In this document: positions 55,713 through 62,725 of the stretch, one piece after another
How the letters are laid out: each line of letters begins with the position of its first letter
Numbering within the stretch: position 1 is the stretch's first letter
Assembly (NCBI GenBank): GCA_019454835.1
Contig: JACFNP010000014.1
Location: forward strand, 1-64,000
Direction: 5' to 3'
DNA from: Rubellimicrobium sp.
GTDB taxonomy: Bacteria > Pseudomonadota > Alphaproteobacteria > Rhodobacterales > Rhodobacteraceae
Length of the DNA: 64,000 nt
Position numbers and translations under genes: made by a program
Notes under the pieces: model-generated
What the model saw: the letters and a program-made list of their open reading frames with translations, nothing else
Told to the model about the DNA's origin: nothing
The model's database searches: none

Positions 55713-55906
55713 GGGCAATCGGGCGGACGGCATGTTCCGTCACCCGCGAGGAGGCGTTTCGTCATTGCGAGGAGGCGAAGCCGACGAAGCAACCCCGATG
55801 TCGAGCGCGAGCGGTCGAGGTTGCTTCGGCTTGCGCCTCGCAATGACGGGATTTGCGGGCGGCGACGCCGTGCGAACCCGCGCAGCCGCAGTTCGCCCGA
55901 TTGCCC
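55713..55906 (+). repeat. Full-length palindromic MITE-like element, copy 2
   Basis: The ends are GGGCAATCG (55713-55721) and CGATTGCCC (55898-55906), a perfect 9-bp terminal inverted repeat. The core is 55761-55847, with an additional decayed left-arm copy at 55739-55756 (GTCACCCGCGAGGAGGCG). The outer flanks match those at 58420-58590 base for base over long stretches (for example TGCGGGCGGCGA). It occupies half of the 377-bp gap between cobU and hsp20 and ends 26 bp before a sigma-32 promoter. Confidence 0.85.
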
Positions 55907-55931
55907 TGCCGTGCGACACCTCGCCGCAACT

Positions 55932-55959
55932 CTTCAAATCAGGGGCCGCGTGCCCATAT
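55932..55959 (+). promoter_or_regulatory. Sigma-32 (RpoH) type promoter for first hsp20
   Basis: CTTCAAA (55932-55938), a 14-bp spacer and CCCATAT (55953-55959) match the RpoH consensus CTTGAAA and CCCATNT with one mismatch. It lies 76 bp upstream of the hsp20 start, as a heat-shock promoter should. Confidence 0.8.
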
Positions 55960-56035
55960 CGGCGTCAGGGCCCGACCGGGTCTGCCGGGACGGGTCGCCA
56001 CCCGATGCGCGCGCATCCGAGCGAGGAGAGTTCCC

Positions 56036-56569
56036 ATGGCCGAGAATGCCGACAAGACCCCCGCCACCCCCGACGAGACCGCCCCCGCCGCGCGGGGCGA
56101 CTGGCCGCCCTTCGACAGCCTCAGGCGCGAGGTCGACCGGCTGTTCGACGACTTCAACCCGTTCGGCTGGGCGCTGCCGCAGGCGCGTCCGGGCTTTGGC
56201 TCCGGCTGGCGGCGGCGGATGCGCGAGGGCTGGGCCGCCAGCCCCGCGATGGATGTCGTCGAGAAGGACGGCAGCTACGAGATCAGCGTCGAGCTGCCGG
56301 GTATCGACGAGGGCGACATCGAGGTGAAGGTCGCCGACCGGATGCTGACCATCCGCGGCGAGAAGAAGGAAGAGACCGAGGACCGCAGCAAGGGCTACCA
56401 TCTTTCCGAGCGCCGGTTCGGTTCCTTCCAGCGCAGCTTCCAGCTTCCGCCGGGCGTCGATGCCGACGCGATCACGGCGGGTTTCGCCAAGGGTGTGCTG
56501 ACCGTCACCCTGCCCAAGAGCGCCGATGCGCAGCAGGCCGAACGCCGGATCGCCGTGCAGAGCAAGTGA
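56036..56569 (+). CDS. Hsp20/alpha-crystallin chaperone, class 1
   Basis: A 177-aa small heat-shock protein. The charged, Pro-rich N-terminal arm has FDSLRREVDRLFDDFNPFGW near 26-45. The alpha-crystallin domain runs from about 75 to 165 (MDVVEKDGSYEISVELPGID, ADRMLTIRGEKKEE, RRFGSFQRSFQLP, GVLTVTLPKS). It would hold unfolding proteins in oligomers. ATG 56036 has GAGGAGAG upstream. This AxxLR-type arm differs from the second hsp20 at 60401, so the two are not recent duplicates. A 16-bp stem terminator follows. Confidence 0.92.
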   Translation: MAENADKTPATPDETAPAARGDWPPFDSLRREVDRLFDDFNPFGWALPQARPGFGSGWRRRMREGWAASPAMDVVEKDGSYEISVELPGIDEGDIEVKVADRMLTIRGEKKEETEDRSKGYHLSERRFGSFQRSFQLPPGVDADAITAGFAKGVLTVTLPKSADAQQAERRIAVQSK

Positions 56570-56571
56570 AA

Positions 56572-56611
56572 GGCGGGGCGCGGGGCGCGCGGGATCGCCC
56601 CGCGCCCCGCC
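56572..56611. terminator. Strong bidirectional terminator hairpin
   Basis: GGCGGGGCGCGGGGCG (56572-56587) pairs perfectly with CGCCCCGCGCCCCGCC (56596-56611), a 16-bp stem with an 8-nt loop. It lies in the 48-bp gap between the convergent hsp20 and DUF302 genes. No T tract follows, but stem strength and position support termination on both strands. Confidence 0.7.
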
Positions 56612-56617
56612 GCCCCC

Positions 56618-57004
56618 TCAGATCGCCGCGACCACCTCGCGCAGCATGTCGCCGACCTGGCCCGCGACTTCCTGCAGTTGCGCGTTGTCGATGGCCTGCA
56701 TCGAGGCGACCGGGTCGATGGCGCTGACCTCGACGCCGTCGGGCGTCTCGCGCAGGATCACGTTGCAGGGCAGCATGGCGCCGACCTTCGGCTCGACCTG
56801 CATCGCCTGATGCGCCATCGGCGGCTTGCAGGCGCCGAGGATGACGTAGCCCGGCACATCGACGCCGATCTTGGCCTTGAGCGTGGCCTTCACGTTGATT
56901 TCGGTGAGCACCCCGAAACCCTGCCCGGCCAGCGCCGCGCGGGTGCGGGCGTCGATGTCTTCCAGCGTGGCGCCGGGAAAGCTGCGGTCGATGGTATAGC
57001 TCAT
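56618..57004 (-). CDS. DUF302 domain protein
   Basis: A 128-aa single-domain DUF302 protein: YTIDRSFPGATLEDIDARTRAAL, GFGVLTEINVKATLKAKIG, YVILGACKPPMAHQAM, VGAMLPCNVILRETPDGVEVS and a helical end. Two Cys residues (ACKPP and LPCNV) are conserved in many members. The function of the family is unknown; it is often found near sulfur, metal or respiratory genes. ATG 57004 follows AGGAGA. It is a single gene between a terminator and repeats. Confidence 0.85.
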   Translation of the reverse strand: MSYTIDRSFPGATLEDIDARTRAALAGQGFGVLTEINVKATLKAKIGVDVPGYVILGACKPPMAHQAMQVEPKVGAMLPCNVILRETPDGVEVSAIDPVASMQAIDNAQLQEVAGQVGDMLREVVAAI

Positions 57005-57097
57005 GGGGGGTCTCCTGTCGGTCGGGGAAGATACATCACGATCCGCAGATATATCCTCGGCGCGGGAATGCAAGAGCGTACGGGGGCCGGTTCTCTT

Positions 57098-57274
57098 GTC
57101 CTTGCCGATGCCGGCGAAGCAACGTCGTCGGGCGATCTGCCCTCGGGGTTGCTTCGTCGCCTGCGGCTCCTCGCAATGACGGCAGGAGACGGGCCGCGCC
57201 GTCATTGCGAGCCGGAGGCGAAGCAACCCCGATCATTTGCGTCAAACCGTCGGGGTTGCCGCCTCGCGGGTGAC
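57098..57274 (-). repeat. Two palindromic core elements, one shortened
   Basis: A reverse-oriented copy with a decayed left arm is at 57098-57180 (right long arm GCGGCTCCTCGCAATGAC). A shortened 74-bp copy follows at 57201-57274, ending CCTCGCGGGTGAC. They lie in the 279-bp gap between the ABC ATPase 3' end and the DUF302 gene, where no gene is seen. Confidence 0.75.
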
Positions 57275-57283
57275 AGGGGAAAC

Positions 57284-58339
57284 CTACCCCAGCCGCGCCC
57301 CTGTCGCCGCGTCGAACAGGTGCAGGCGGTCCGGTGCGACCTTCAGCGTCAGGCGGTCGCCGGGCCGGGCGTCGAGCCGTTCGCGGAACACCGCGCGCAC
57401 CTCGTGGCCGCCGATGGTGCCGAAGACATGGGTTTCCGGCCCGGTCGGCTCGATCACCGAGACAAGGAAGCTGACTGGCCCCGCTGCATCGCGTTCAAAA
57501 CTTTCCGGGCGAATGCCGAGCGAGACCCGCGCGCCCTCGGGCACGGCGACCTGCCCGGTCGGGATGGTGCCGTCGCCGTCGATCATCACGCCGCCCGCCA
57601 CCGTCACGGCGGGCAGGAAGCTCATCGCCGGAGAGCCGAGGAACCCCGCGACGAAGCGGTTCGCCGGGTGGTCGTAAAGATCGAGCGGCGTGCCGACCTG
57701 CTCGATCCGGCCCGCGTTCATCACCACGATGCGGTCGGCCATGGTCATGGCCTCAATCTGGTCGTGGGTGACGTAGATGATGGTCGAGCCGAGCTTCTGG
57801 TGCAGGGCCTTGATCTCGGTGCGCATGGAAATCCGCAGCTTGGCGTCGAGATTCGAGAGCGGCTCGTCGAAAAGGAAAAGCTGCGGGTCGCGCACGATGG
57901 AGCGTCCCATTGCGACGCGCTGGCGCTGGCCGCCGGACAACTGGCCCGGATTGCGGTCGAGATAGGCCGACAGGTTCAGGATTTCCGAGGCGCGGGTCAC
58001 GCCCGCCTCGATGGTCTCGCGGGCCTCGCCCCGGATGCGCGGCCCGAACGAGATGTTGTCGCGCACCGTCATGTGCGGGAACAGCGCATAGCTCTGGAAC
58101 ACCATCGCCATGTTGCGCTTTTGCGGCGGAATGTCGTTGGCACGGGTGCCGCCGACGACAAGATCGCCGCCGGTGATGTCCTCGAGGCCCGCGATCATGC
58201 GCAGCAGCGTCGACTTGCCACAGCCCGAGGGGCCGACGAGGACGACGAACTCGCCGTCGGCCACGTCGAGCGACAGGTCGGGAATGATCCGCACCGAGCC
58301 GTATTCCTTGCGCAGGTTCCTGATCTGGAGATCGGCCAT
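57284..58339 (-). CDS. Sugar-type ABC transporter ATPase (UgpC/MalK-like), orphan
   Basis: A 351-aa ABC ATPase of the carbohydrate CUT1 class. Walker A is LVGPSGCGKSTLLRM near residue 35, the signature NPGQLSGGQRQRVAMGR is near 130 and Walker B LFLFDEPLSNLDAK is near 153. The C-terminal TOBE/MalK regulatory domain is present (residues 235-351). No binding protein or permease gene lies next to it, so it may serve several sugar importers, as shared MsiK-type ATPases do. The surrounding gaps are filled with repeats on both sides. Confidence 0.9.
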   Translation of the reverse strand: MADLQIRNLRKEYGSVRIIPDLSLDVADGEFVVLVGPSGCGKSTLLRMIAGLEDITGGDLVVGGTRANDIPPQKRNMAMVFQSYALFPHMTVRDNISFGPRIRGEARETIEAGVTRASEILNLSAYLDRNPGQLSGGQRQRVAMGRSIVRDPQLFLFDEPLSNLDAKLRISMRTEIKALHQKLGSTIIYVTHDQIEAMTMADRIVVMNAGRIEQVGTPLDLYDHPANRFVAGFLGSPAMSFLPAVTVAGGVMIDGDGTIPTGQVAVPEGARVSLGIRPESFERDAAGPVSFLVSVIEPTGPETHVFGTIGGHEVRAVFRERLDARPGDRLTLKVAPDRLHLFDAATGARLG

Positions 58340-58419
58340 GTCTCGCTCCCTGCGCGTGCGGCGTTTGCGTGACTGTGAAGCCTGCGGGTGCGGAAATCAA
58401 CAGGAAGGCATCGCGCCGG

Positions 58420-58590
58420 GGGCAATCGGGCGCGTGGCATATTCCGTCATTGCGAGGAGCCGCAGGCGACGAAGCAACCTCGATGGTTGTGCGCAAGCGT
58501 TCGGGGTTGCTTCGGCTTCGCCTCGCAATGACGGGGTTTGCGGGCGGCGATGCCGTGCCACCCCGCGTAAGGCAGATCGAGCGATTGCCC
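58420..58590 (+). repeat. Full-length palindromic MITE-like element, copy 3
   Basis: The simplest full-length copy, 171 bp. Terminal inverted repeats are GGGCAATCG (58420-58428) and CGATTGCCC (58582-58590). The core is 58446-58532. Left outer arm: GGCATATTCCGTCATTG; right outer arm: CAATGACGGGGTTTGCGGGC, then GGCGATGCCGTGCC. It fills most of the 277-bp gap between the ABC ATPase and RNase T2 genes. No clear target-site duplication is visible. Confidence 0.85.
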
Positions 58591-58616
58591 TGCGCGTCAT
58601 GCCCCGCGCGGCGCCG

Positions 58617-59267
58617 TCACCGGATCGGCTGGAACAGCGCATCGCCCAGCGTGCAGTCGCGCGCCGCGTCCGGGGCGCAGTCGCGCGGCTCCAGATCGGG
58701 CGTCAGGCAGATGCGCACCTCCTGGATCATGCCCGCGCGGCAGGTCACGGTGATGCCCTGCGGCGACAGTTGCGGGTTGGCGTCCAGAAACGCCTCCTCG
58801 ATCAGGCGGGCGGGCAGGCGCACGTCGCGTTCCAGCGCGTCGAGCAGCGGCGGCTTCACGATCATGTCATGGGCCGCGCGCGCCTGCGCGAAATAGTCGC
58901 CCGCAGGCAGGCCCGCGCAGGCGCCGTGCTTGCGCCACTGATACCAGGCAAGGCCGCCCGACCCCATGATGTCGGCCATCTCGCCGGTCAACCGCCGCGA
59001 CGGCGCGGGCCAGGGCGAAAGGCAGTCCTGCGGCCAGCCGCCGCTGTCGTATTCGGGCCAGAGGCCGTGCAGCGTCCAGCCCAGATCGCGGCTGCCGTCG
59101 CATTCGGGGCTGCTCGTGGCATCGCCTTCCAGCGTGCACCAGTTGGGCGACCAGGTGAGCGACAGGACATAATAATCGAAGTCCCCCGCCCGACCCTCGG
59201 CGGCAAGGGGCAGGGGGCCGGACAGGATCGCGGCCAGAAGGGCGAGGCGGGCGGAAAGCGCGTGCAT
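58617..59267 (-). CDS. Ribonuclease T2 family enzyme, periplasmic
   Basis: A 216-aa exported RNase (signal about 1-23). CAS I is WTLHGLWPEY with His67 and CAS II is YQWRKHGACAG with Lys113 and His114. In most T2 enzymes CAS II begins EW; here the Glu is Gln110, which may change the rate. Several Cys residues (44, 56, 82, 117) could form the usual disulfides. It would degrade RNA in the periplasm. The promoter at 59297-59324 gives a very short 5' leader. Confidence 0.88.
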   Translation of the reverse strand: MHALSARLALLAAILSGPLPLAAEGRAGDFDYYVLSLTWSPNWCTLEGDATSSPECDGSRDLGWTLHGLWPEYDSGGWPQDCLSPWPAPSRRLTGEMADIMGSGGLAWYQWRKHGACAGLPAGDYFAQARAAHDMIVKPPLLDALERDVRLPARLIEEAFLDANPQLSPQGITVTCRAGMIQEVRICLTPDLEPRDCAPDAARDCTLGDALFQPIR

Positions 59268-59296
59268 TTGGGGCCTTTCAAATCTTCGATCACGCG

Positions 59297-59324
59297 ATTA
59301 TAGAGCACCCCAGTTCCCCGACAA
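59297..59324 (-). promoter_or_regulatory. Sigma-70 promoter for RNase T2 gene
   Basis: On the reverse strand, TTGTCG (59324-59319), 16 bases and a perfect TATAAT (59302-59297) form a strong promoter 30 bp before the RNase T2 start. The transcript would begin near 59290. Confidence 0.65.
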
Positions 59325-59397
59325 CGAGAACGGTGGCGGCCCTTCGGCCCCACGCCCCGGCAGGGGCCCGGTGGGGGAGTGTCTGACGAGGTGCAGG

Positions 59398-60153
59398 ATG
59401 ACTGCTGACAAACCGCTGATGGCCCGCGCGACTGCGGTCTGGCTCATCGACAATACAACGCTCGGCTTCAAGCAGATTGGCGATTTCTGCGGGCTGCACG
59501 AACTCGAGGTCCAGGGCATCGCCGATGGCGACGTGGCCACGGGCGTGCGCGGCTTCGATCCGGTGGCGAACAACCAGGTCGAGATGACCGAGATCCGCAA
59601 GGGCGAGGCCGATCCGCTTTACAAGCTGAAGCTGAAGTTCAACCCCGCCTCGGTCGGCGAGGAAGTCCGCCGTGGCCCGCGCTATACGCCGCTCTCCAAG
59701 CGGCAGGACCGTCCCGCCGCGATCCTGTGGCTGGTGAAGTTCCACCCCGAGCTGACCGACGGCCAGATTTCAAAGCTGGTCGGCACGACCAAGCCCACGA
59801 TCCAGACGATCCGCGAGCGCACGCACTGGAACATCAACGCGCTGGAACCCATCGACCCCGTGGCGCTGGGCCTGTGCCGCCAGACCGAGCTTGACGCCGC
59901 CGTGGCCAAGGCCAACGAACGCCGGATCAAGGACGGCACCGCCATCGAGGACGACGAACGCCGCAAGCTGGTCTCGACCCAGCAGAGCCTGAGCATGTCG
60001 CCCGAGGCCCGCATCCCCAGCGCGATCGCCGGCCTCGAGAGCTTCACGCTGTCGGGCAGCCACGACGACGACCGCGAGGACGAACCCGAGATCGACGCCG
60101 ACAGCCTGTTCAACCTGCCCGACGACGACGAGGACGACGACACGGATCGTTGA
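59398..60153 (+). CDS. trcR: DUF1013 cell-cycle transcriptional regulator, TrcR type
   Basis: A 251-aa protein of the alphaproteobacterial DUF1013 family. TAVWLIDNTTLGFKQIGDFC at the N-terminus, LEVQGIADGDVATGVRGFDP, and a helix-turn-helix-like LTDGQISKLVGTTKPTIQTI near 125 are conserved. The C-terminal tail is strongly acidic (DDDREDEPEIDADS and a final DDDEDDDTDR). The family is annotated as cell-cycle regulator TrcR; its exact targets are not readable here. ATG 59398 is used, as it precedes the conserved PLMARATAVW; an in-frame start 27 bases upstream is possible. Confidence 0.85.
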   Translation: MTADKPLMARATAVWLIDNTTLGFKQIGDFCGLHELEVQGIADGDVATGVRGFDPVANNQVEMTEIRKGEADPLYKLKLKFNPASVGEEVRRGPRYTPLSKRQDRPAAILWLVKFHPELTDGQISKLVGTTKPTIQTIRERTHWNINALEPIDPVALGLCRQTELDAAVAKANERRIKDGTAIEDDERRKLVSTQQSLSMSPEARIPSAIAGLESFTLSGSHDDDREDEPEIDADSLFNLPDDDEDDDTDR

Positions 60154-60157
60154 GGGC

Positions 60158-60267
60158 GGCTCGCAATGACGGTTGCTGTTTCGTCATTGCGAGGAGGCGC
60201 AGCCGACGAAGCAACCTCGACGGCATCGCGCAAGCGGTCGGGGTTGCTTCACTTCGTTCGCAATGAC
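60158..60267 (+). repeat. Palindromic core element with fragment
   Basis: A core copy is at 60183-60267 (left arm GTCATTGCGAGGAGGCG; right arm of the ACTTCGTTCGCAATGAC subtype, so left and right arms come from different subtypes). A 13-bp arm fragment, GGCTCGCAATGAC (60158-60170), follows the TrcR stop by 4 bases. The element ends 18 bp before the second sigma-32 promoter. Confidence 0.8.
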
Positions 60268-60285
60268 GACACCCCTCACGCACCC

Positions 60286-60313
60286 CTTGAAAGCGCATTT
60301 CACCATCCCATCT
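60286..60313 (+). promoter_or_regulatory. Consensus sigma-32 promoter for second hsp20
   Basis: CTTGAAA (60286-60292), a 14-bp spacer and CCCATCT (60307-60313) match the RpoH consensus at every defined position. It lies 87 bp upstream of the second hsp20 start. Confidence 0.88.
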
Positions 60314-60400
60314 GAGTGAGACCGGGGCGCCAGTCGGGCCCCGGCGACCCGCCTGCCCCGAGGGGGAGGCACCCAGGTATCGCTCGATGGAGGATGACCC

Positions 60401-60868
60401 ATGCGTACTTTCGATCTCGCGCCCCTTTACCGCGCCACCGTCGGTTTCGACCAGATTGCCGACATGATGGACCGGCTCGTGTCCAGCGACGCGGGCGCCA
60501 GCAACTATCCGCCCTACAACATCGAAAAGACCGCCGATGACGGCTGGCGCATTTCGGTTGCCGTCGCCGGTTTCGCGGCGGACGACCTGAATGTCGAGCT
60601 GCGCGAAAACGCGCTCATCGTGTCGGGCCGCCGGGCTGCCGACGAAGGCGAGCGGCATTTCCTGCATCGCGGCATCGCCACCCGCGCCTTCGAGCGCCGC
60701 TTCACCCTTGCCGACCACGTCCGGGTCAGCGCGGCGAGCCATGAAAACGGGATGCTCCATATCGACCTCGTCCGCGAGGTGCCCGAGGCGCTGAAGCCGC
60801 GCCGTATCGACATCGTGTCGGGGACCGCCAGGCCCGCCCTCGAGGCCGAGGCCAGGCCGGTCAACTGA
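60401..60868 (+). CDS. Hsp20/IbpA-type chaperone, class 2
   Basis: A 155-aa small heat-shock protein close to IbpA/HspH. The N-terminal FDLAPLYRATVGFDQIADMMDRL is the typical class A opening. The alpha-crystallin domain (about 38-130) has YPPYNIEKTADDGWRISVAVAG, ENALIVSGRRAADE and FLHRGIATRAFERRFTLADHV, and GMLHIDLVREVPE closes it. ATG 60401 follows GGAGGATG. It has its own sigma-32 promoter and its own terminator (60891-60921), so it is a monocistronic heat-shock unit. Confidence 0.93.
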   Translation: MRTFDLAPLYRATVGFDQIADMMDRLVSSDAGASNYPPYNIEKTADDGWRISVAVAGFAADDLNVELRENALIVSGRRAADEGERHFLHRGIATRAFERRFTLADHVRVSAASHENGMLHIDLVREVPEALKPRRIDIVSGTARPALEAEARPVN

Positions 60869-60890
60869 CCCGCCGTAGTTGACGAGTGAC

Positions 60891-60921
60891 GGGGCGCAGG
60901 GCCATTCCCTGCGCCCCTTTT
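60891..60921 (+). terminator. Rho-independent terminator after second hsp20
   Basis: GGGGCGCAGGG (60891-60901), a 5-nt loop and CCCTGCGCCCC (60907-60917), then TTTT (60918-60921). The 11-bp stem with T run is the clearest intrinsic terminator in the window. The last T is the first base of the convergent P1 peptidase stop codon. Confidence 0.88.
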
Positions 60922-61916
60922 CACGTCCGCCCGAAGCTGTCGCGCCAGGTCGGCAGCAGATCGCCCGGTGCGGGCGTGGCCAGATAGACCGCGCGCGCGA
61001 TGGCGCGGGTCATGCAGATCGCGGCGGCATGGCCCAGCATGACCGCATCGGCGGGCAGATCGGCCAGCGGGTGCGCGCCGGTGGCGGCGGCAAAGACCAG
61101 ATCGCCGTCCATCGCGGTGTGTGACGGCACCACGGCGCGGGCGATCCCGTCATGGGCGCAGATCGCCAGCCGCGTGCAGCCCGCCTTGTCGAGCAGGGCA
61201 TCGGTGGCGACGATCCCGATGGTCGTCGATTCGCCCGTGCGCAGCTTGGTGGCGGGCAGGGCCAGCGGCAGCGCCGAACGCGCCGGGCCGAAGCCGCCGA
61301 ACTCGCCCCCGACCTCGAAGGGCGCGGCGTGGAAATGCGGCCCCTCGCCCGCCACGACCGAACCCACTGCATTCACCGCGACCAGCGCGCCGACCACATG
61401 GCCCGACGGCAGCACCAGCGAGGCCGACCCGATCCCGCCCTTCAGTATCGCCGTGGTGGCGCCGGTGCCCGCCCCGGCGGTGCCGAGCGCAAAGTCCTCG
61501 GCCGCTGCCGCAAAGGCCGCGCGGCCCAGCGCGGGGTAGGGGTTCTCGTCCCCGTCCCGCTCGCCGCCGTTCAGCAGGTCGAACAGGATCGCGCCCGGCA
61601 CGATCGGCACGAGCGCCGGTCCGACGGCAAAGCCGCGCCCGGCCTCGGCCAGCGCGGCGGCCACGCCCGAACAGGCATCCAGCCCGAAGGCCGAGCCGCC
61701 CGACAGCACGAAGGCATCGACATGCGCGACGCTGCGTTCCGGGGCCAGCGCGTCGGTCTCGCGCGTGCCGGGGGCGGCGCCCATGACATGCACGCCGCCG
61801 ATGAAGGGCGCCCCGGCGGTCAGCACGGTAACGCCGGTCTTGATCCGGTCGTCCTGCGCCTGCCCGACCCGCAGGCCCGGCACGTCGGTAATCAGGTTGC
61901 GCGGCCCCGGCGTCAT
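60921..61916 (-). CDS. P1-family (DmpA-type) aminopeptidase
   Basis: A 331-aa N-terminal-nucleophile hydrolase of the DmpA/L-aminopeptidase D-esterase family. ITDVPGLRVGQAQDDRIKTGVTVL at the N-terminus, FVLSGGSAFGLDACSGVAAAL, the autocleavage-region TGATTAILKGGIGSASL and the C-terminal LVFAAATGAHPLA are conserved. The nucleophile should be the Ser or Thr released by self-cleavage near residue 155-165 or 230; I could not fix it. It overlaps the SDR gene by 4 bases and is transcribed after it. The substrate is unknown. Confidence 0.85.
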   Translation of the reverse strand: MTPGPRNLITDVPGLRVGQAQDDRIKTGVTVLTAGAPFIGGVHVMGAAPGTRETDALAPERSVAHVDAFVLSGGSAFGLDACSGVAAALAEAGRGFAVGPALVPIVPGAILFDLLNGGERDGDENPYPALGRAAFAAAAEDFALGTAGAGTGATTAILKGGIGSASLVLPSGHVVGALVAVNAVGSVVAGEGPHFHAAPFEVGGEFGGFGPARSALPLALPATKLRTGESTTIGIVATDALLDKAGCTRLAICAHDGIARAVVPSHTAMDGDLVFAAATGAHPLADLPADAVMLGHAAAICMTRAIARAVYLATPAPGDLLPTWRDSFGRT

Positions 61917-62575
61917 GGCATCGCGGCGCCCCGTCCGCCGTCAAGCCGCAGCACCTGCCCGGTGATCGCCGCCGCATCCGCACCACCCAGCGCCAGCACG
62001 GCGGCCGCGAAGGCGCGCGCATCGGGCAGGCGGCCCAGCGGGACCGGCGCGGGCGCGGGCGCGGGGCCTGCGCTCATGAAGCGGGGCAGGGCGGGCGCGT
62101 CCGGTGCAAGGCCGATCACCGCGTTGACGCGCACACCGTCACCCGCATGGCGCCCGGCCAGCGCGGCGGTGGCGGCGGCGACCCAACCCGCCGCCGCCTC
62201 GTGCCAGACGCCGGGCGCGGGCGGCAGCGACAGGGCAAGGACCAGCGCGCCGCGCTGTGCCGACAGGGCCGGAATGAACGCTTCGACGGTGTGTTGCGCC
62301 GCCTGCGCCGTCGCGGCGATGTCGGCGCCGTTCACGACCAGCACCACCAGCGCGCAATCGCCCGCCTCCCCGGCCAGCCGCCGCAGCGCATCGCCGTCGC
62401 CGGGGTCGCAGTCGGCCCCCGCCTGCCCGAATGTCTGCGCGAAGGCGGCGGCGGTCCCGGCGGTGGCGTCGGTAAGCGTGACCGCCGCGCCCGCAGCGGC
62501 CAGCGTGCGGGCGATGGTCCGGCCCGCACCCTGCGCGCCGCCGATCACGACTGCCTTCTGCCCGGCCATTCCCAT
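61913..62575 (-). CDS. SDR-fold protein without the Tyr-Lys catalytic pair
   Basis: A 220-aa Rossmann protein related to short-chain dehydrogenases. The nucleotide-binding VIGGAQGAGRTIARTLA is normal and the C-terminal ITGQVLRLDGGRGA matches the family end. The middle does not: the Ser-Tyr-xxx-Lys stretch reads LSLPPAPGVWHEAAAGWVAA, with no YxxxK. It is also shorter than the usual 250 aa. It may bind NAD(P) without oxidoreductase activity. ATG 62575 is used (AGGTGG upstream); ATG 62569 is the alternative. Coupled to the P1 peptidase gene. Confidence 0.75.
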   Translation of the reverse strand: MGMAGQKAVVIGGAQGAGRTIARTLAAAGAAVTLTDATAGTAAAFAQTFGQAGADCDPGDGDALRRLAGEAGDCALVVLVVNGADIAATAQAAQHTVEAFIPALSAQRGALVLALSLPPAPGVWHEAAAGWVAAATAALAGRHAGDGVRVNAVIGLAPDAPALPRFMSAGPAPAPAPVPLGRLPDARAFAAAVLALGGADAAAITGQVLRLDGGRGAAMP

Positions 62576-62725
62576 CACGCCACCTGTCCCCGATCCGGTG
62601 CCATGGTGCGGCGCGTCACGGGCGGGTGCAAGCGCCCCGCGCGGAATCCGTCGACTCGGCAGAGATTTGCACATCTGCCGCAAACTGGTATGAGCGGGGC
62701 TGTTTTCGTGCTGTCCGAGTCCGCA

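Noticed and set aside
55659-56035. Cobalamin riboswitch before cobU
   Set aside because: The gap is explained by the palindromic element and the hsp20 promoter; no B12-box-like conserved core was found.
58420-58590. Target-site duplication around the full-length element
   Set aside because: Bases immediately outside both ends were compared and no convincing direct repeat was found.
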